NCBI GenBank assembly: GCA_020848455.1
Contig: JADLAB010000446.1
Coordinates: 1-64,000 of the forward strand
Length of the DNA: 64,000 nt
DNA from: Polyangiaceae bacterium
Lineage (GTDB): Bacteria > Myxococcota_A > Polyangia > Polyangiales > Polyangiaceae
Direction of reading: 5' to 3'
The position numbers and the translations under genes are program-made. The notes under the pieces were generated by a model. It worked only from the letters and a program-made list of their open reading frames with translations, did not search any database and had not been told where the DNA came from. Below, one piece after another: positions 42,446 through 54,385 of this stretch. Position 1 is the stretch's first letter; each line of letters opens with the position of its first letter.

Positions 42446-42724
42446 TCACTCCAAGATGCGGAAATCGAAGAACTCGCCGGCGAAGCTGCGCCACTTGACG
42501 TCGACGCCCTCGACGCGTGCGGCGCTCGGCCCGTGGTGGGCCCATGCGATGAGGTCCTTGATGCCGGCCTCCTCGCCCTCGGCCAGGAGCTCGACCGACT
42601 GGTCCGGGCGGTTGCGCACCCAGCCGGTCAGGCCGAGACGGCGAGCCTCGCGCTGCGCCGAAGCGCGGAAGTACACGCCCTGGACGCGCCCGCGCACGCG
42701 GATCTGGATCTGTTTGAGGCCCAT
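42446..42724 (-). CDS. acyP: Acylphosphatase
   Basis: A 92-residue enzyme that hydrolyses acyl phosphates. The phosphate-binding loop GRVQGVYFR with Arg20 and the catalytic Asn38 in GWVRN are both present, and length is typical. It has a promoter with a 17-bp spacer, is divergent from the lipoprotein gene at 42836 and precedes the 40217-42355 gene by 90 bases. Confidence 0.94.
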   Translation of the reverse strand: MGLKQIQIRVRGRVQGVYFRASAQREARRLGLTGWVRNRPDQSVELLAEGEEAGIKDLIAWAHHGPSAARVEGVDVKWRSFAGEFFDFRILE

Positions 42725-42736
42725 GCGAGACGCCCC

Positions 42737-42765
42737 GTTGTAGTCCCTGCGTGCCGCAGCGGCAA
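42737..42765 (-). promoter_or_regulatory. Promoter of the acylphosphatase gene
   Basis: On the minus strand, TTGCCG (42765-42760) and TACAAC (42742-42737) are 17 bp apart, with the ATG 12 bases further on. The leader would be about five bases. Confidence 0.5.
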
Positions 42766-42800
42766 CTCGATGGGCGCCCGCCGGACGAAGCCGGGGCCGC

Positions 42801-42829
42801 TTGCGAGCGCCGGCCGGCGGTGACAGCGT
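42801..42829 (+). promoter_or_regulatory. Leaderless promoter of the lipoprotein gene at 42836
   Basis: TTGCGA (42801-42806), 17 bp, CAGCGT (42824-42829), then six bases and the ATG. It is back to back with the acylphosphatase promoter. Confidence 0.45.
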
Positions 42830-42835
42830 CGGGCC

Positions 42836-44242
42836 ATGTGGCGCTCGCGGGACCGGAGGCGCGTGGTCGAGGGCGGTGGGGCGGGCTCGGGCCCGCGCGG
42901 CGGCGGGGCCGCGACGGTGGCCGTGCTGCGTGCGGTCGCGCCGGCCGCGGCGCTCCTCACGTGGCTCGGGCCCCTGAGCGCCTGCGACAAGAGCGGCGAG
43001 GGCGCCGCGACGACGAGCGCCCCCGTGGCGAGCGCCCCCGTGCCGAGCGCCCCGAGCGCGTCGGCACCGACCGGGCCGGCCCCGACCGCTTCGGCGACCG
43101 CGACCGAGGGCACGGCGAGCGCCGCCCCCTCCGCCTCGGTCGCGCCGAGTGCCTCGGCGTCCGCCGGCGACGAGCGAGGCCCGACCCAGACCGTTCCGGC
43201 CGGTCGCCTCGTGGCGGGCAACCAGTGCGGCGCCGTGCCGCGCATCACGCCCGAGGAGCTCGCCGGCGAGAAGATCGAGCTCGGGGCCTTCGACATCGAC
43301 GTGTACCCGTACCCCAACGAGCCGGGGCGCGCGGCGAAGGTCGGCGTCGGCCGCGACGAGGCGGCGGCCTTGTGCCAGGCGCGCGGCGCGCGGCTATGCA
43401 CCGAGCTCGAGTGGGAGCGCGCCTGCAAGGGGCCGGACAGCACCCCGTACGAGACCGGCGCCGTGCCGCCCAAGGACCCATGCAAGGGCGAGCCGAACCT
43501 CATCGCGGGCAAGCGCTCGGGCTGCCGGAGCGCCTTCGGCGTGATGGATCTCCACGGTCTCGCGTTCGAGTGGACCTCGTCGATGTGGGGGCGCGGGACG
43601 AGTGGCGGAGCGGCCACCGTGCGGGGGAGCTCCTTCGAGAAGACCTCGCCGCTCGAGCTGCGCTGCGCCTACGGCCAGCCGCGCGCGGCGGGGCAGGGCC
43701 ACCCGGACGTCGGGTTCCGATGCTGCTCCGGACCCCAGAGCCCGGCCGAGGTGGCGCTCGAGCCGCGCAAGCGCGACACGCTCGAGGCGGCCCCGGGCAT
43801 CGACCAGGCGTTCGAGGCCTCGCTGCTCGCCGCCATGCCGCCCGACCACCGCACGGTCCCGGGCTACACGCTGCGCTTCGACAACGTCTACTACTGGCAC
43901 CCCGTGGCGAACGAGGAGCTGGTCCTCGCGCGCTGGAGCGGGGTGCAGCGCAACTCCAAGCCGTTCCGCGAGGTGGCGGTCTTCAAGATCTGCGGTGGTT
44001 ACGCGATCTTGCAGGCCCACATGCGCGGGCCTGTCGCCGAGCTCGAGCGCCCCGACGCGGGTCTGAGCCCGGCCGCCGTGAGCTACGAGGTGCGCACGGG
44101 CGCCGACCGCGGCGAGGTGAAGCTCCAGTACCAGCACGGCTGGGTCGGGCTGCAGCAGCCGGCCTGGGTGAAGGCGGGCAACAAGCTCGAGCTCGAGGGC
44201 GACAAGCCCCCGCGTCGCCCGCCCGTCCGCCGCGGCAAGTGA
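42836..44242 (+). CDS. Lipoprotein with SUMF1/FGE-like domain
   Basis: A 468-residue protein. The signal peptide ends in the lipobox PLSAC (Cys50). A Ser/Ala/Pro/Thr linker is followed by a SUMF1-like domain at about 130-300: [66 protein letters not shown] and DVGFRCC. Only one Cys lies where active FGE has its pair, so catalysis is doubtful. A further beta-rich C-terminal domain (300-455) has no recognised family. It resembles the lipoprotein at 22106-23230, but the two are not close copies. The ATG at 42836 is fixed by the leaderless promoter. Confidence 0.87.
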   Translation: MWRSRDRRRVVEGGGAGSGPRGGGAATVAVLRAVAPAAALLTWLGPLSACDKSGEGAATTSAPVASAPVPSAPSASAPTGPAPTASATATEGTASAAPSASVAPSASASAGDERGPTQTVPAGRLVAGNQCGAVPRITPEELAGEKIELGAFDIDVYPYPNEPGRAAKVGVGRDEAAALCQARGARLCTELEWERACKGPDSTPYETGAVPPKDPCKGEPNLIAGKRSGCRSAFGVMDLHGLAFEWTSSMWGRGTSGGAATVRGSSFEKTSPLELRCAYGQPRAAGQGHPDVGFRCCSGPQSPAEVALEPRKRDTLEAAPGIDQAFEASLLAAMPPDHRTVPGYTLRFDNVYYWHPVANEELVLARWSGVQRNSKPFREVAVFKICGGYAILQAHMRGPVAELERPDAGLSPAAVSYEVRTGADRGEVKLQYQHGWVGLQQPAWVKAGNKLELEGDKPPRRPPVRRGK

Positions 44243-44291
44243 CCCGCCGGCGCACGCGCGCCGTCCCCGGGCCCTGTGGTAGCGTGGGCAG

Positions 44292-46265
44292 GTGGCGGTC
44301 CGTGACCCCGGCGCCCGTCTCGGTCCACGCCGCGCCCAACGCGCGACGGCGGCCGGGCTCACGGCGCCCGGTCGCGGTGGACGGCGCGTGTCGCCGGAGC
44401 ACCGCTCGGCGCTCGAGCGCGCGGAGCGCATCGGCGAGGCGCTGCGGGAGGTGGGCTCCGCGCTCGGCCGCGTCGGCGACCTCGACGTGCTCCTGCGCCT
44501 CATCCTGACGCGCGCGACCGAGGTTCTCGAGGCCGACCGCGCGACGCTCTACCTCGTCGAGGGCGACCGGCTCGTGTCGCGGATGCTGACCGGAGGCCGG
44601 CTGCGGACCATCACGCTCGGGCTCGGCGAGGGCATCGCCGGCCACGTGGCGCGCACGGGCCGGCCGGTGCGGGTGCGCGACGCCGAGCGCGACCCGCGCT
44701 TCGACCCGCGCTGGGATCGCGCGAGCGGCTATCGCACCCGCTCGATGCTCGCCGCGCCGCTCAAGAACCACCTCGGCCGGACGGTGGGGGTGCTGCAGGT
44801 GCTCAACAAGCGCGGCGTGCGCGGGGGCGTCGTGTCCTTCACCGCGCGCGACACCGAGCTCCTGTCCGCGCTCGCGGCGCAGGCGGCGCTGTCGCTCGAC
44901 CAGGCGGAGCTCATCGCCGAGCTCGTGCTCCGCAACCGCGAGCTCGCCGGGACGCACCAGCGTCTCGAGCGGAGCCTGCACCAGCTGTCGCTGCTGCTCG
45001 AGCTCGAGACGGCCATGAATCGGGCGACGACCTGGCGCGAGCTCGCAGAGTACGCCCTTGGCTGCGCCGTGCGCGCCTGCGACGCCGAGGGCGGCGCCCT
45101 GGCGGTCGAGACGACGGCCGGGCGCGTCACGCTGTTCGTGGTGAGCTCGGCCGAGCCGGGCACGGTGCGCGAGCTGCCGTTGCGGCCCGGCGAGGGCATC
45201 GCCGGCGAGGTCATGCTGTCGGGCGATCCGATGCGCCTCGTGTCGCGGCCGCGCGAGCCGCGGCGCGTGCGCGAGGCGCTCGGCCGCCCGCTGCGCTGCG
45301 CCCTGGCCACCGCGCTCGCCGGCGCGGGTGGGGCCACGCGCGATGCGAGCGACGCGGCCGGGGGCGGGGGCGTGTCGGTGGGGGCCATCGTGCTCTACAA
45401 CCGGGCGACCCCGTGCGGGCCCTTCGCCGCCGAGGACGGGGCTCTGCTCCGGCTCATCGCGGCCAACGTCGCGACCGAGCTGCGCCTGTTCCGGGCGCGC
45501 GCCGAGCGGGAGCGCAGCGAGCGCCTCGGCGCGATCGGCCAGCTGCTCTCGTCGGTGCTACACGACCTCACGACGCCCCTGACCGTGATCCGTGGCTACA
45601 CCGAGCTCATCGCCGCGGCCGGTGACCCGACCGCGCGGGCGCTGCTCGCGCGCACGGTGGACGAGCAGTTCGAGCTCATCGGCGCGATGCAGCGCGATCT
45701 GCTCGCCTACGCACGCGGCGAGAAGAGCGTCATCGTGCGCCACGTGGTCGTGTCCGAGCTCCTGTCGGCCTATGCCGAGCGCATCCGCCCCGAGGCCTCG
45801 GCGCGCCGCATCGAGGTCGTGCTCGACGTCGCGGACCGCGGAGCGGCGCTCTTCGACCGCGCCAAGATCGAGCGCGCCCTCGACAACCTGGTGCGCAACG
45901 CCATCGATGCCATGCCGCGCGGCGGCACGCTCACCCTGGGGGCCGACCGCACCGCCGCGGCGCTCTGCCTGTGGGTCCGCGACACCGGGCCCGGCGTGCC
46001 GCGCTCGGTGCGCGCGCGCATGTTCGAGCCCTTCGTCACCGTGGGCAAGCGCAGCGGCACCGGTCTCGGCCTGTCGATCGTCAAGGCGATCGCCGAGGAG
46101 CACGGTGGCGGGGTCGAGCTCGAAACCTCGCCCCGCGGCAGCACATTCACGCTAAGTCTGCCGCAGCGAGCGCCGGGCTCGGGCGCGGCCCTGGCGCGCC
46201 GCGCGCCCGTCGTCGCCACCCCGCGTCGGGCTCGAGCGCCCGCCCGCGAAGCCGCCGCGCCATGA
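44292..46265 (+). CDS. Soluble GAF-GAF sensor histidine kinase
   Basis: A 657-residue kinase without membrane helices. GAF1 spans about 60-200 (ATEVLEADRATLYLVEGD; LGEGIAGHVARTGRPVRV; APLKNHLGRTVGVLQVLNK) and a more divergent GAF2 spans about 232-400 (LRPGEGIAGEVMLSGDP). The kinase core follows: H-box SSVLHDLTTPLTVIRGY (phospho-acceptor His424), N-box DNLVRNAIDAM, DTGPGVP, and GTGLGLSIVKAIAEEHGG. The last 35 residues are Arg/Ala-rich. The GTG at 44292 lies six bases after TAGCGT (44280-44285), which favours it over the GTG at 44388. The stop overlaps the start of the Fe-S protein gene (ATGA), so the two are coupled. The GAF ligand is unknown. Confidence 0.92.
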   Translation: MAVRDPGARLGPRRAQRATAAGLTAPGRGGRRVSPEHRSALERAERIGEALREVGSALGRVGDLDVLLRLILTRATEVLEADRATLYLVEGDRLVSRMLTGGRLRTITLGLGEGIAGHVARTGRPVRVRDAERDPRFDPRWDRASGYRTRSMLAAPLKNHLGRTVGVLQVLNKRGVRGGVVSFTARDTELLSALAAQAALSLDQAELIAELVLRNRELAGTHQRLERSLHQLSLLLELETAMNRATTWRELAEYALGCAVRACDAEGGALAVETTAGRVTLFVVSSAEPGTVRELPLRPGEGIAGEVMLSGDPMRLVSRPREPRRVREALGRPLRCALATALAGAGGATRDASDAAGGGGVSVGAIVLYNRATPCGPFAAEDGALLRLIAANVATELRLFRARAERERSERLGAIGQLLSSVLHDLTTPLTVIRGYTELIAAAGDPTARALLARTVDEQFELIGAMQRDLLAYARGEKSVIVRHVVVSELLSAYAERIRPEASARRIEVVLDVADRGAALFDRAKIERALDNLVRNAIDAMPRGGTLTLGADRTAAALCLWVRDTGPGVPRSVRARMFEPFVTVGKRSGTGLGLSIVKAIAEEHGGGVELETSPRGSTFTLSLPQRAPGSGAALARRAPVVATPRRARAPAREAAAP

Positions 46266-47425
46266 AGAGCCGACTGAAGCTGCCGCTGCTCGCCGCCCGA
46301 GAGTCCGAGCTCGAGAAGTGCGTCTACTGCCCGAAGCTCTGCCGCGCCGTCTGTCCGGTGGGCAACGTGGAGGCCAGCGAGACCCTGACGCCGTGGGGCA
46401 AGATGTCGCTCGCCTACTTCGCGGCGCGCGGCGATTTCGACCTCGATCGGGCGCACGCGGACACGGCCTGGGCCTGCACCGGCTGTCTCGCGTGTCGCGA
46501 GCGCTGCGAGCACAAGAACGAGGTCGCCCAGGTGCTCGGCGCGGCGCGCGCCGAGTTCTTCGCCGCCGGTCTGGCCCCGGCCGGGGCGGTCGCCGTCGCG
46601 GCGAGCTGGCCCGAGCGTTCGAAGAAGCTCGCCGCGAGCGTCGCCGTCCTGTGTCGCGACACCGGGACCGCGCTCGCGCCGGCGGCACCGGGCGCCGGCG
46701 GAGCGGCCCGGCAGAGCCCGGCGCGCACGGCCCTGCTCGTCGGCTGCAGCTACGCGCGCCACGCGCTCGCGGAGGCGCGCGCCATCGTGGCGCTCGGGCG
46801 CCGCTTCGGGACTGGCGCCGGCCAGGCGGGCGCGTCGCACCCGCTCGCGCTGGTCCCGCTCTGCTGCGGGCTGCCGCTCCTGCAGGCGGGCGCGCGCGGC
46901 GCGTTCATGCAAGCCGCTGCCGCGCTGTCGGAGACCCTGCGGCGCTTCGACCGGGTGATCGTGGCCGACCCGGGCTGCGCGCTGGTGCTGCGTCGGGTGT
47001 ATCCCGAGGCGGGGATCCCGCTGCCGCCGGTGGAGCTGCTCGTCGACGTGCTCGTGGCGCGCATGGGGGCCCTGCCGGCGAACCGCCTCGCGGGACGCAA
47101 GCTGCGCTACGCCGACCCGTGCAAGCTCGGGCGCGGGCTCGGCCGCTACGACGAGCCACGCGCGATCCTGGCGCGCCTCTGCGGCGCGCCGCCGGCCGAG
47201 ATGCCGCGCGCGCGCGAGGCGGCCGAGTGCTCCGGTGCGGGTGGGCTCTTGCCGGCGACGCGCCCCGAGGCGTCCGCCGCGATTGCCGCCGAGCGTGTCG
47301 CCGAGCACCGCGAGCTTGGCGGCGGCACGCTCGTCACGGCGTGTGGCGGAAGCCTGCGGCGCCTGCGCGGTCTCGGCACCGAGGTGGCGGACCTCTACGC
47401 GCTCGTGGCGTCGGCTCTGGATTGA
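46262..47425 (+). CDS. Fe-S oxidoreductase of the GlpC/LldE/HdrD (CCG-domain) type
   Basis: A 387-residue protein. The N-terminal ferredoxin-like part has two [4Fe-4S] sites: Cys20, 23, 27, 31 (CVYCPKLCRAVCP) and Cys72, 75, 78, 82 (CTGCLACRERC). The C-terminal part has one full CCG motif (201-203, LVPLCCGLPLLQ) and a degenerate second one (AECSGAGG, Cys323), with ADPCKLGRGLGRYDEPR between. Relatives pass electrons from dehydrogenases to quinones or reduce disulfides; the exact donor here is unknown. It sits between two histidine kinases, with ATGA overlap to the first and a two-base gap to the second. It may act as redox input to the kinases (inference). Confidence 0.86.
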   Translation: MKSRLKLPLLAARESELEKCVYCPKLCRAVCPVGNVEASETLTPWGKMSLAYFAARGDFDLDRAHADTAWACTGCLACRERCEHKNEVAQVLGAARAEFFAAGLAPAGAVAVAASWPERSKKLAASVAVLCRDTGTALAPAAPGAGGAARQSPARTALLVGCSYARHALAEARAIVALGRRFGTGAGQAGASHPLALVPLCCGLPLLQAGARGAFMQAAAALSETLRRFDRVIVADPGCALVLRRVYPEAGIPLPPVELLVDVLVARMGALPANRLAGRKLRYADPCKLGRGLGRYDEPRAILARLCGAPPAEMPRAREAAECSGAGGLLPATRPEASAAIAAERVAEHRELGGGTLVTACGGSLRRLRGLGTEVADLYALVASALD

Positions 47426-48987
47426 GCATGGGCCGCGAGACCTCTCGGTCGGAGCCGGCGGCGCCGCCGTCCGACGCCCCGTCGGGCGGGGCGAGCGCGC
47501 CGGCGCCCGGCGGGCAGCGCGCGCGGCGCACCGTGGCCGGGCGGCTGCTCGCGTCGTACCTGTTCGTGCTCGTGGCCTTCGGTGTCACGCTCGGCTGGAG
47601 CTTCTTCGCCCTGCGCGACGCCGCGCGCGACGCCGGGTTGCTGCGCGGCGCCTACGTGCCGCTGCTCGGCTCCATCGGCGAGGCGCTCTCCGGCCAGAAC
47701 GTGATGAACACGCAGCTCAACCACGTCACGTCGGCCAAGAACCCGTCCGACGTGCGCGAGTGGATCGACACGGCGCGCCGCCTCCGACCCGCCACCTTGA
47801 AGCGCATCCGCGACGACGCTCGCGCGGGACTCGGCCACGCGCCGCTCGGCGAGCTCGTGGTGAGCGAGGCCGACGGTCTCGAGGTCCTGCTGAGCGACGA
47901 TCGGGGAAAATTCGAGCAGCTGTTCCGCGCGCTCGCCGGTGGGGAGGGCAAGGCGGCGGAGAAGCTGCGCGACGAGCTCGTCGCGCAGGAGGCCGAGGGA
48001 GCCCAGCGCCTGCGCTCGCTGCGCCAGCGCGTGGAAGACGAGATGAACCTGCTCATCGAGGCCGCCAAGCGCCGCGAGGCGCGCAGCGTCGCCCTGCTCG
48101 TGGGCCTGAGCGCGCTCACCCTCGCCGTCGGCGTGCTCCTGTCCCTGTACGCGCGGCGGGTCCTGCGCCCGCTCTCGGCCGTGACGGCGCGCGCCGCGGC
48201 CGTGGCCCAGGGCGACCTCGGGCCGCGCCCCATCCTCGCCACCGACGACGAGATCGGCGAGCTCGCGTCGACCTTCGAGTCCATGGTCGCCGCCATCCGC
48301 AAGGCGCGCAGCGAGCTCGTGCAGGCCGAGCGGCTCGCGACGATCGGCAAGATGGCGGCGCACATCACCCACGAGGTGCGCAACCCGCTGTCGTCGATCG
48401 GGCTCAACCTCGAGCTGCTCGAGGAGGAGCTCGCCAACGGTCCCGCCGCGCCCGAGGCCGCGCAGCTGCTCGCGGCCATCAAGGCCGAGGTCGAGCGCCT
48501 GGCGCAGATCGCCGAGCAGTACCTGGCCGCGGCTCGGGCGCCGCGGCTCGAGCTCGAGCTCGGGGACGCCGCCGCCGTGGTGCACGCCTGCCTGCGCTTC
48601 GTCGCGCCGGAGCTGCGGCGCGCGGGTGTGACGACCCGCCTCGAGGTGGAGGACGACCTGCCCCCGGTCGTGCTCGACGCCGCGCGGCTGCGCCAGGCGC
48701 TGCTCAACCTGATCCGCAACGCGCGCGAGGCCATGCCGCGCGGTGGCGAGCTCCGCCTCTACCTGTCGCGCACGGCCGAAGGCGTGGCGCTCGGCGTCGA
48801 GGACGAGGGCCCGGGTATCCCGGAGGAGCACCGGCGCACGATCTTCGACCCGTTCTTCACGACCAAGGAGCGCGGCACCGGCCTCGGCCTCGCCGTCACG
48901 CGCGCGGTGGTCGAGGCGCACGGCGGCACGATCCGCTGCGAGCCGGGCCGCGAGGGACGCGGCACGCGCTTCGTCCTGTCGCTCCGC

Positions 48988-50649
<1,662 letters not shown>

Positions 50650-50716
50650 GCCCCCCTTGGGAACCGCGTGGTGGTGCTGCGCCCGCACTCGGCAGCTCGG
50701 GCCGGCCGCGCCATCG

Positions 50717-51784
50717 CTAGAAGCGTGCGGTGACGAATGCCCCGCCGCCCGCCGCCTCGACGCTCGGCGCGATGACGTAGTCGACCCCGAAGCGCGGCGC
50801 GTCGCCGGCCTGCTCCGCGGGCTCGACCGGAACCTCCGGTCGCACCAGGAACAGGATGGTCGAGATGAGCACGGTGCCTCCCGCGAGGCCGAGCATGGCG
50901 TCGGCGATGACGTTCGCCTTCTTCACGTCGTCGCGCTTCTGGTTCTGCTCCTCGATGGGCGCGATGCCCTTGACGTTGTTCTCGTAGTCGTTGCGCACGA
51001 GCTTGGCGTTCACCGCGAGCCCGATCCACACGGGAATCGTGGCCCAGGAGATCGCGCCGACGGCCCACGCGTACGCCGGCACGGGCCGGTGCATCTCGAC
51101 GGTCTTGTCGTCGCCGTGCGGCTTGAGGTCGTCCGGCTTCAGGCCCTCGGCCGTGACCGGCGTGTCGGTGTCGAACAGGAACGAGTGGTTCTGCTTGCTG
51201 CCGTTCTCGAGCTTCACGTTCCAGCTCTGGTCCTTCTTGCCCGACAGCGTGGCGGTGAAGGAGTGCTGGCCCGGGTGGATCCCGAGCTTCGTGCCCTTGA
51301 TGCCGATGGTGTAGGTGTTCGTGACGGTGCTGCCCTTCGCGGGCGTGCGCACGTCGGTCAAGGTCACGTTGGTCTTGTCGGACTGCAGCGTGACCCACGA
51401 CACCGTGCTCTTCAGCGTCGACAGATCGCGCTCGACCTGCTCCCGCGCCCCGGCTTCGAGGCTGTCGCCCTTGCCGGCCAGGAACTTCTCGTAGTGGTCG
51501 ATGGCCTCGCCGTCGCGCTCGAGCTTCATGGCGCAGATCGCCATGTTCTGCAGAGCGTTGAGCGAGCCCGACAGCTCGTAGGCACGCTTGAACTCGGGGT
51601 ACGCTTCTTCGTAGCGGGCCCCGTCGGGGTCCTCCATGAGCGACACCCCGTTCTTCATGTGCACCTTGGCTTCTTCGATGTCCTTCGGACTCGGAGCCTG
51701 TGCCCACCCGACCGCGCTCGACAGGACGAGCGCACAACCCAGAGCCCAAGCGGCAGCGCCGCGAAGAGAGTGTTTCCCGCGCAT
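50717..51784 (-). CDS. Secreted TPR protein with C-terminal membrane helices
   Basis: A 355-residue protein. The signal peptide is MRGKHSLRGAAAWALGCALV with cleavage near VGWAQA. A TPR-like region follows (AKVHMKNGVSLMEDPDGARY, FKRAYELSGSLNALQNMAICAMKL), then a PEGA-like beta region (90-235) with GIHPGQHSFTATLSGKK. Two membrane helices come next (AYAWAVGAISWATIPVWIGL and IADAMLGLAGGTVLISTILFLV), and the protein ends in Phe (AFVTARF). TACGCT lies exactly six bases before the ATG at 51784, a leaderless start. The TPR unit parallels the one in the 1-575 gene, also next to a Ser/Thr kinase. Function unknown. Confidence 0.83.
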   Translation of the reverse strand: MRGKHSLRGAAAWALGCALVLSSAVGWAQAPSPKDIEEAKVHMKNGVSLMEDPDGARYEEAYPEFKRAYELSGSLNALQNMAICAMKLERDGEAIDHYEKFLAGKGDSLEAGAREQVERDLSTLKSTVSWVTLQSDKTNVTLTDVRTPAKGSTVTNTYTIGIKGTKLGIHPGQHSFTATLSGKKDQSWNVKLENGSKQNHSFLFDTDTPVTAEGLKPDDLKPHGDDKTVEMHRPVPAYAWAVGAISWATIPVWIGLAVNAKLVRNDYENNVKGIAPIEEQNQKRDDVKKANVIADAMLGLAGGTVLISTILFLVRPEVPVEPAEQAGDAPRFGVDYVIAPSVEAAGGGAFVTARF

Positions 51785-51968
51785 GGCCGAAGCGTAGCGC
51801 GACACCGGTGCCCGCGGGAAGCTTTGCTCCGGCGCCCCGTCCGGGCGCCCCGCCACGCAACGCGCGGTCAGTATCGCCCCCCCGGGGCGGCGCCGGCGCG
51901 CTACCCTGCGGGCCGCGGCGCCGGGCCCGCGAGCGCGCGCACGCCGGCGAGCAGGCGCGCGCGCGGGC

Positions 51969-53951
51969 TCACTCGTCCTCGGCGCGCAGCTTGGCGATGA
52001 CGCCGAAGTCCTCCAGCGTCGAGAGGTCGCCGCTCGTCTCCCGGCCGGCCGCGACGTCCTTCAGGAGCCGGCGCATGATCTTGCCGCTGCGCGTCTTCGG
52101 CAGCGCCTCGGCGAAGCGGATCTGGTCGGGGCGGGCGAATTTGCCGAGCTGCTCGCCCACGTGCTGCGCGAGCGTCTCGGCGAGCTCGGCGCTCGGGTGA
52201 TGGTTGCCCTTGATGGTGACGAACACGACGAGGGCCTGGCCCTTGAGCTCGTCGGCGCGACCCACGGCCGCCGCCTCGGCCACGGCGGGATGCGACACGA
52301 GCGCGCTCTCGATCTCGGCCGTGCCGATGCGGTGACCGGCCACGTTGAGCACGTCGTCGATGCGCCCGACGACCCAGTGGTAGCCGTCCTCGTCGCGGCG
52401 GGCGCCGTCGCCGGTGAAGTAGGCGCCCGGTATCGCGCTCCAGTACTGCTCGCGGTAGCGGGCATCGTCGCCCCACACCGTGCGCAGCATCGCCGGCCAC
52501 GGACGTCGGACGACGAGCTTGCCGCCGCTGCCCGGCGCCACGTCGACGCCCTGGTCGTCCACCACGGCGACCTCGACGCCGAAGAACGGCAGCCCGGCGG
52601 CGCCCGGCTTCGAGAAGGCGGCGCCCGGCAGGGTGGTCAGCATGATGGAGCCGGTCTCGGTTTGCCACCACGTGTCGACGACCGGGCAGCGGTCCCCGCC
52701 GATGAAATGATGGTACCACACCCATGCCTCGGGGTTGATGGGCTCTCCCACGGTACCCAGCAAGCGCAGGCTCGACAGGTCGCTCTTCTGCGGCCAGTCG
52801 CTGCCCTGCCGCATGAAGGCGCGGATGGCGGTCGGCGCGGTGTAGAGGATGGTGACCCCGTGCTTCTCGACGATGCGCCAGAAGCGCCCCCAGTCGGGGA
52901 AATTCGGCGCCCCCTCGTAGAGCAGGCAGGTGGCGCCGTTCGACAGCGGCCCGTAGACGATGTAGCTGTGCCCGGTGACCCAGCCGATGTCGGCGGTGCA
53001 CCAGTAGACGTCCTCGTCGCGCAGGTCGAAGACGTACTTCGACGTGACGTGTACTCCTACGAGGTATCCGGCGCTCGTGTGCAGCACACCCTTGGGACGT
53101 CCGGTAGAGCCCGACGTGTAGAGGATGAACAGCGGGTGCTCGGCGTCGACCGCCACCGCCCCGCCCCCCGGCAGCCGGTCGGCCTCGCTCATGAGCGCGT
53201 CCCACTCGTGGTCGCGGCCCGGTTGCATCGCGATGCGGCAGCCGTCCGGCCCGATGCGCCGGAACACCACCACGTTCTCGACCGAGCGCGCCTCGTGCTG
53301 GGCGAGGGCCCGGTCCACCATGTCCTTCAAGGGGACCACCGTGCCGCGCCGGTAGGCTCCGTCCTGGGTGATGAGCACCTTCGGCTGGCAGTCGTGGATG
53401 CGATCGCGCAGCGCGTCCGGCGCGAAGCCGCCGAACACGACCGTGTGGACGGCGCCGAGCCGCGCGCAGGCCAGCATCGCGATGACCGCCTCGGGCACCA
53501 TCCCCATGTAGATCGCGACCCGGTCGCCCTTCTGGACGCCGAGCTTCACGAGCGCGCGCGTCAGGCGCACCGTGTCGCGGTGGAGCTGCGCGTAGGTCCA
53601 CGTGCGCGTCTCGCCGGGCTCGCTCTCCCACACGAGCGCGGCCTTGTTCTTGCGCGGGCCGCGCAGGTGCCGGTCGAGGCAGCTCTCGGTGACGTTGAGC
53701 TCGGCGCCGACGAACCACTGTGCGTGGGGCGGCTGCCACACGAGCGTCGTGCGCCAGGGCTTGCGGAACACGAGCTCCTGCGCCTCGCGCTTCCAGAAGG
53801 CGTCGGGGGCCTCGAGGCTCTCGCGGTAGAGCTTGTCGTACTCCTCCCGCAGGCTCACGTGCGCCTGCTCGGCGAAGGACACCGGGGGCTCGAAGCGGCG
53901 CTCTTCTTTGAGCAGCGTGGCGATGGCATCGTCTGCGGGCTGTTGCGTCAT
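51969..53951 (-). CDS. acsA: Acetyl-CoA synthetase
   Basis: A 660-residue AMP-forming enzyme (acetate + CoA + ATP to acetyl-CoA). Motifs: [17 protein letters not shown] (P-loop-like A3), [35 protein letters not shown] and the A10 lysine in [11 protein letters not shown], the residue controlled by acetylation in this family. Length is normal. The ATG at 53951 begins the conserved N-terminus; the longer frame upstream lacks similarity. TATCGT (53992-53987, minus) may be its -10. The 3' end is 185 bases from the secreted TPR gene. Confidence 0.96.
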   Translation of the reverse strand: MTQQPADDAIATLLKEERRFEPPVSFAEQAHVSLREEYDKLYRESLEAPDAFWKREAQELVFRKPWRTTLVWQPPHAQWFVGAELNVTESCLDRHLRGPRKNKAALVWESEPGETRTWTYAQLHRDTVRLTRALVKLGVQKGDRVAIYMGMVPEAVIAMLACARLGAVHTVVFGGFAPDALRDRIHDCQPKVLITQDGAYRRGTVVPLKDMVDRALAQHEARSVENVVVFRRIGPDGCRIAMQPGRDHEWDALMSEADRLPGGGAVAVDAEHPLFILYTSGSTGRPKGVLHTSAGYLVGVHVTSKYVFDLRDEDVYWCTADIGWVTGHSYIVYGPLSNGATCLLYEGAPNFPDWGRFWRIVEKHGVTILYTAPTAIRAFMRQGSDWPQKSDLSSLRLLGTVGEPINPEAWVWYHHFIGGDRCPVVDTWWQTETGSIMLTTLPGAAFSKPGAAGLPFFGVEVAVVDDQGVDVAPGSGGKLVVRRPWPAMLRTVWGDDARYREQYWSAIPGAYFTGDGARRDEDGYHWVVGRIDDVLNVAGHRIGTAEIESALVSHPAVAEAAAVGRADELKGQALVVFVTIKGNHHPSAELAETLAQHVGEQLGKFARPDQIRFAEALPKTRSGKIMRRLLKDVAAGRETSGDLSTLEDFGVIAKLRAEDE

Positions 53952-54385
53952 GGGGCTCCCCACCAGGGTGTGTGTGCGGGCTGGAGACGATAGCGAAGGC
54001 GGGCGCGGTGCGAAACCCTCGGCCCCGAGCCCGCCGCGCGGCCGGGGTCCGCCGCGCACGCTCGACCGGGCGGCGCGACCGATTCGCCCGCGCGCCGCGC
54101 GCGGCCGCGGCGTGGTCGCGAATTTGTCTTTTGATATCCAGGTATTGCGATGTTGTCCGCGCGCGCTCTCTGCGGCTTGAATCGCCCGCCGGTGCAGCCT
54201 AGAGTCGCCGCCCCTGCCGCGGGTGTGAGGCGTGAGACCTCGCGACGCGGCGGGTACGTGGAGTGCCTCGGCTCCGGTGGTGCGCGAGGCCTCCCGATGC
54301 CCGAGCGTATGCCTTCGACCGCGGTCGTCGCGAAGCTTCCCAGATCCGGGGTGCCTCCGACGGCTGCGGGCGGGCCGAGGTGGAG
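53952..54385. other. Divergent intergenic region between acsA and the giant TPR gene
   Basis: Holds no gene. It contains the likely acsA -10 (minus strand, 53992-53987), an unusually AT-rich patch at about 54119-54154 and the TTGAAT/TAGAGT promoter for the giant gene. The AT patch could be a regulator site or UP-like element. Confidence 0.5.
54177..54205 (+). promoter_or_regulatory. Promoter of the giant TPR gene
   Basis: TTGAAT (54177-54182) and TAGAGT (54200-54205) are exactly 17 bp apart. The leader would be about 175 bases, unlike the leaderless genes elsewhere. An AT-rich patch lies just upstream. Confidence 0.45.

Noticed and set aside
44388-46265. Shorter start (GTG 44388) for the GAF-GAF kinase
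   Set aside because: GTG 44292 is exactly six bases after TAGCGT, as at other leaderless genes; the shorter start has no comparable signal, though it cannot be excluded.
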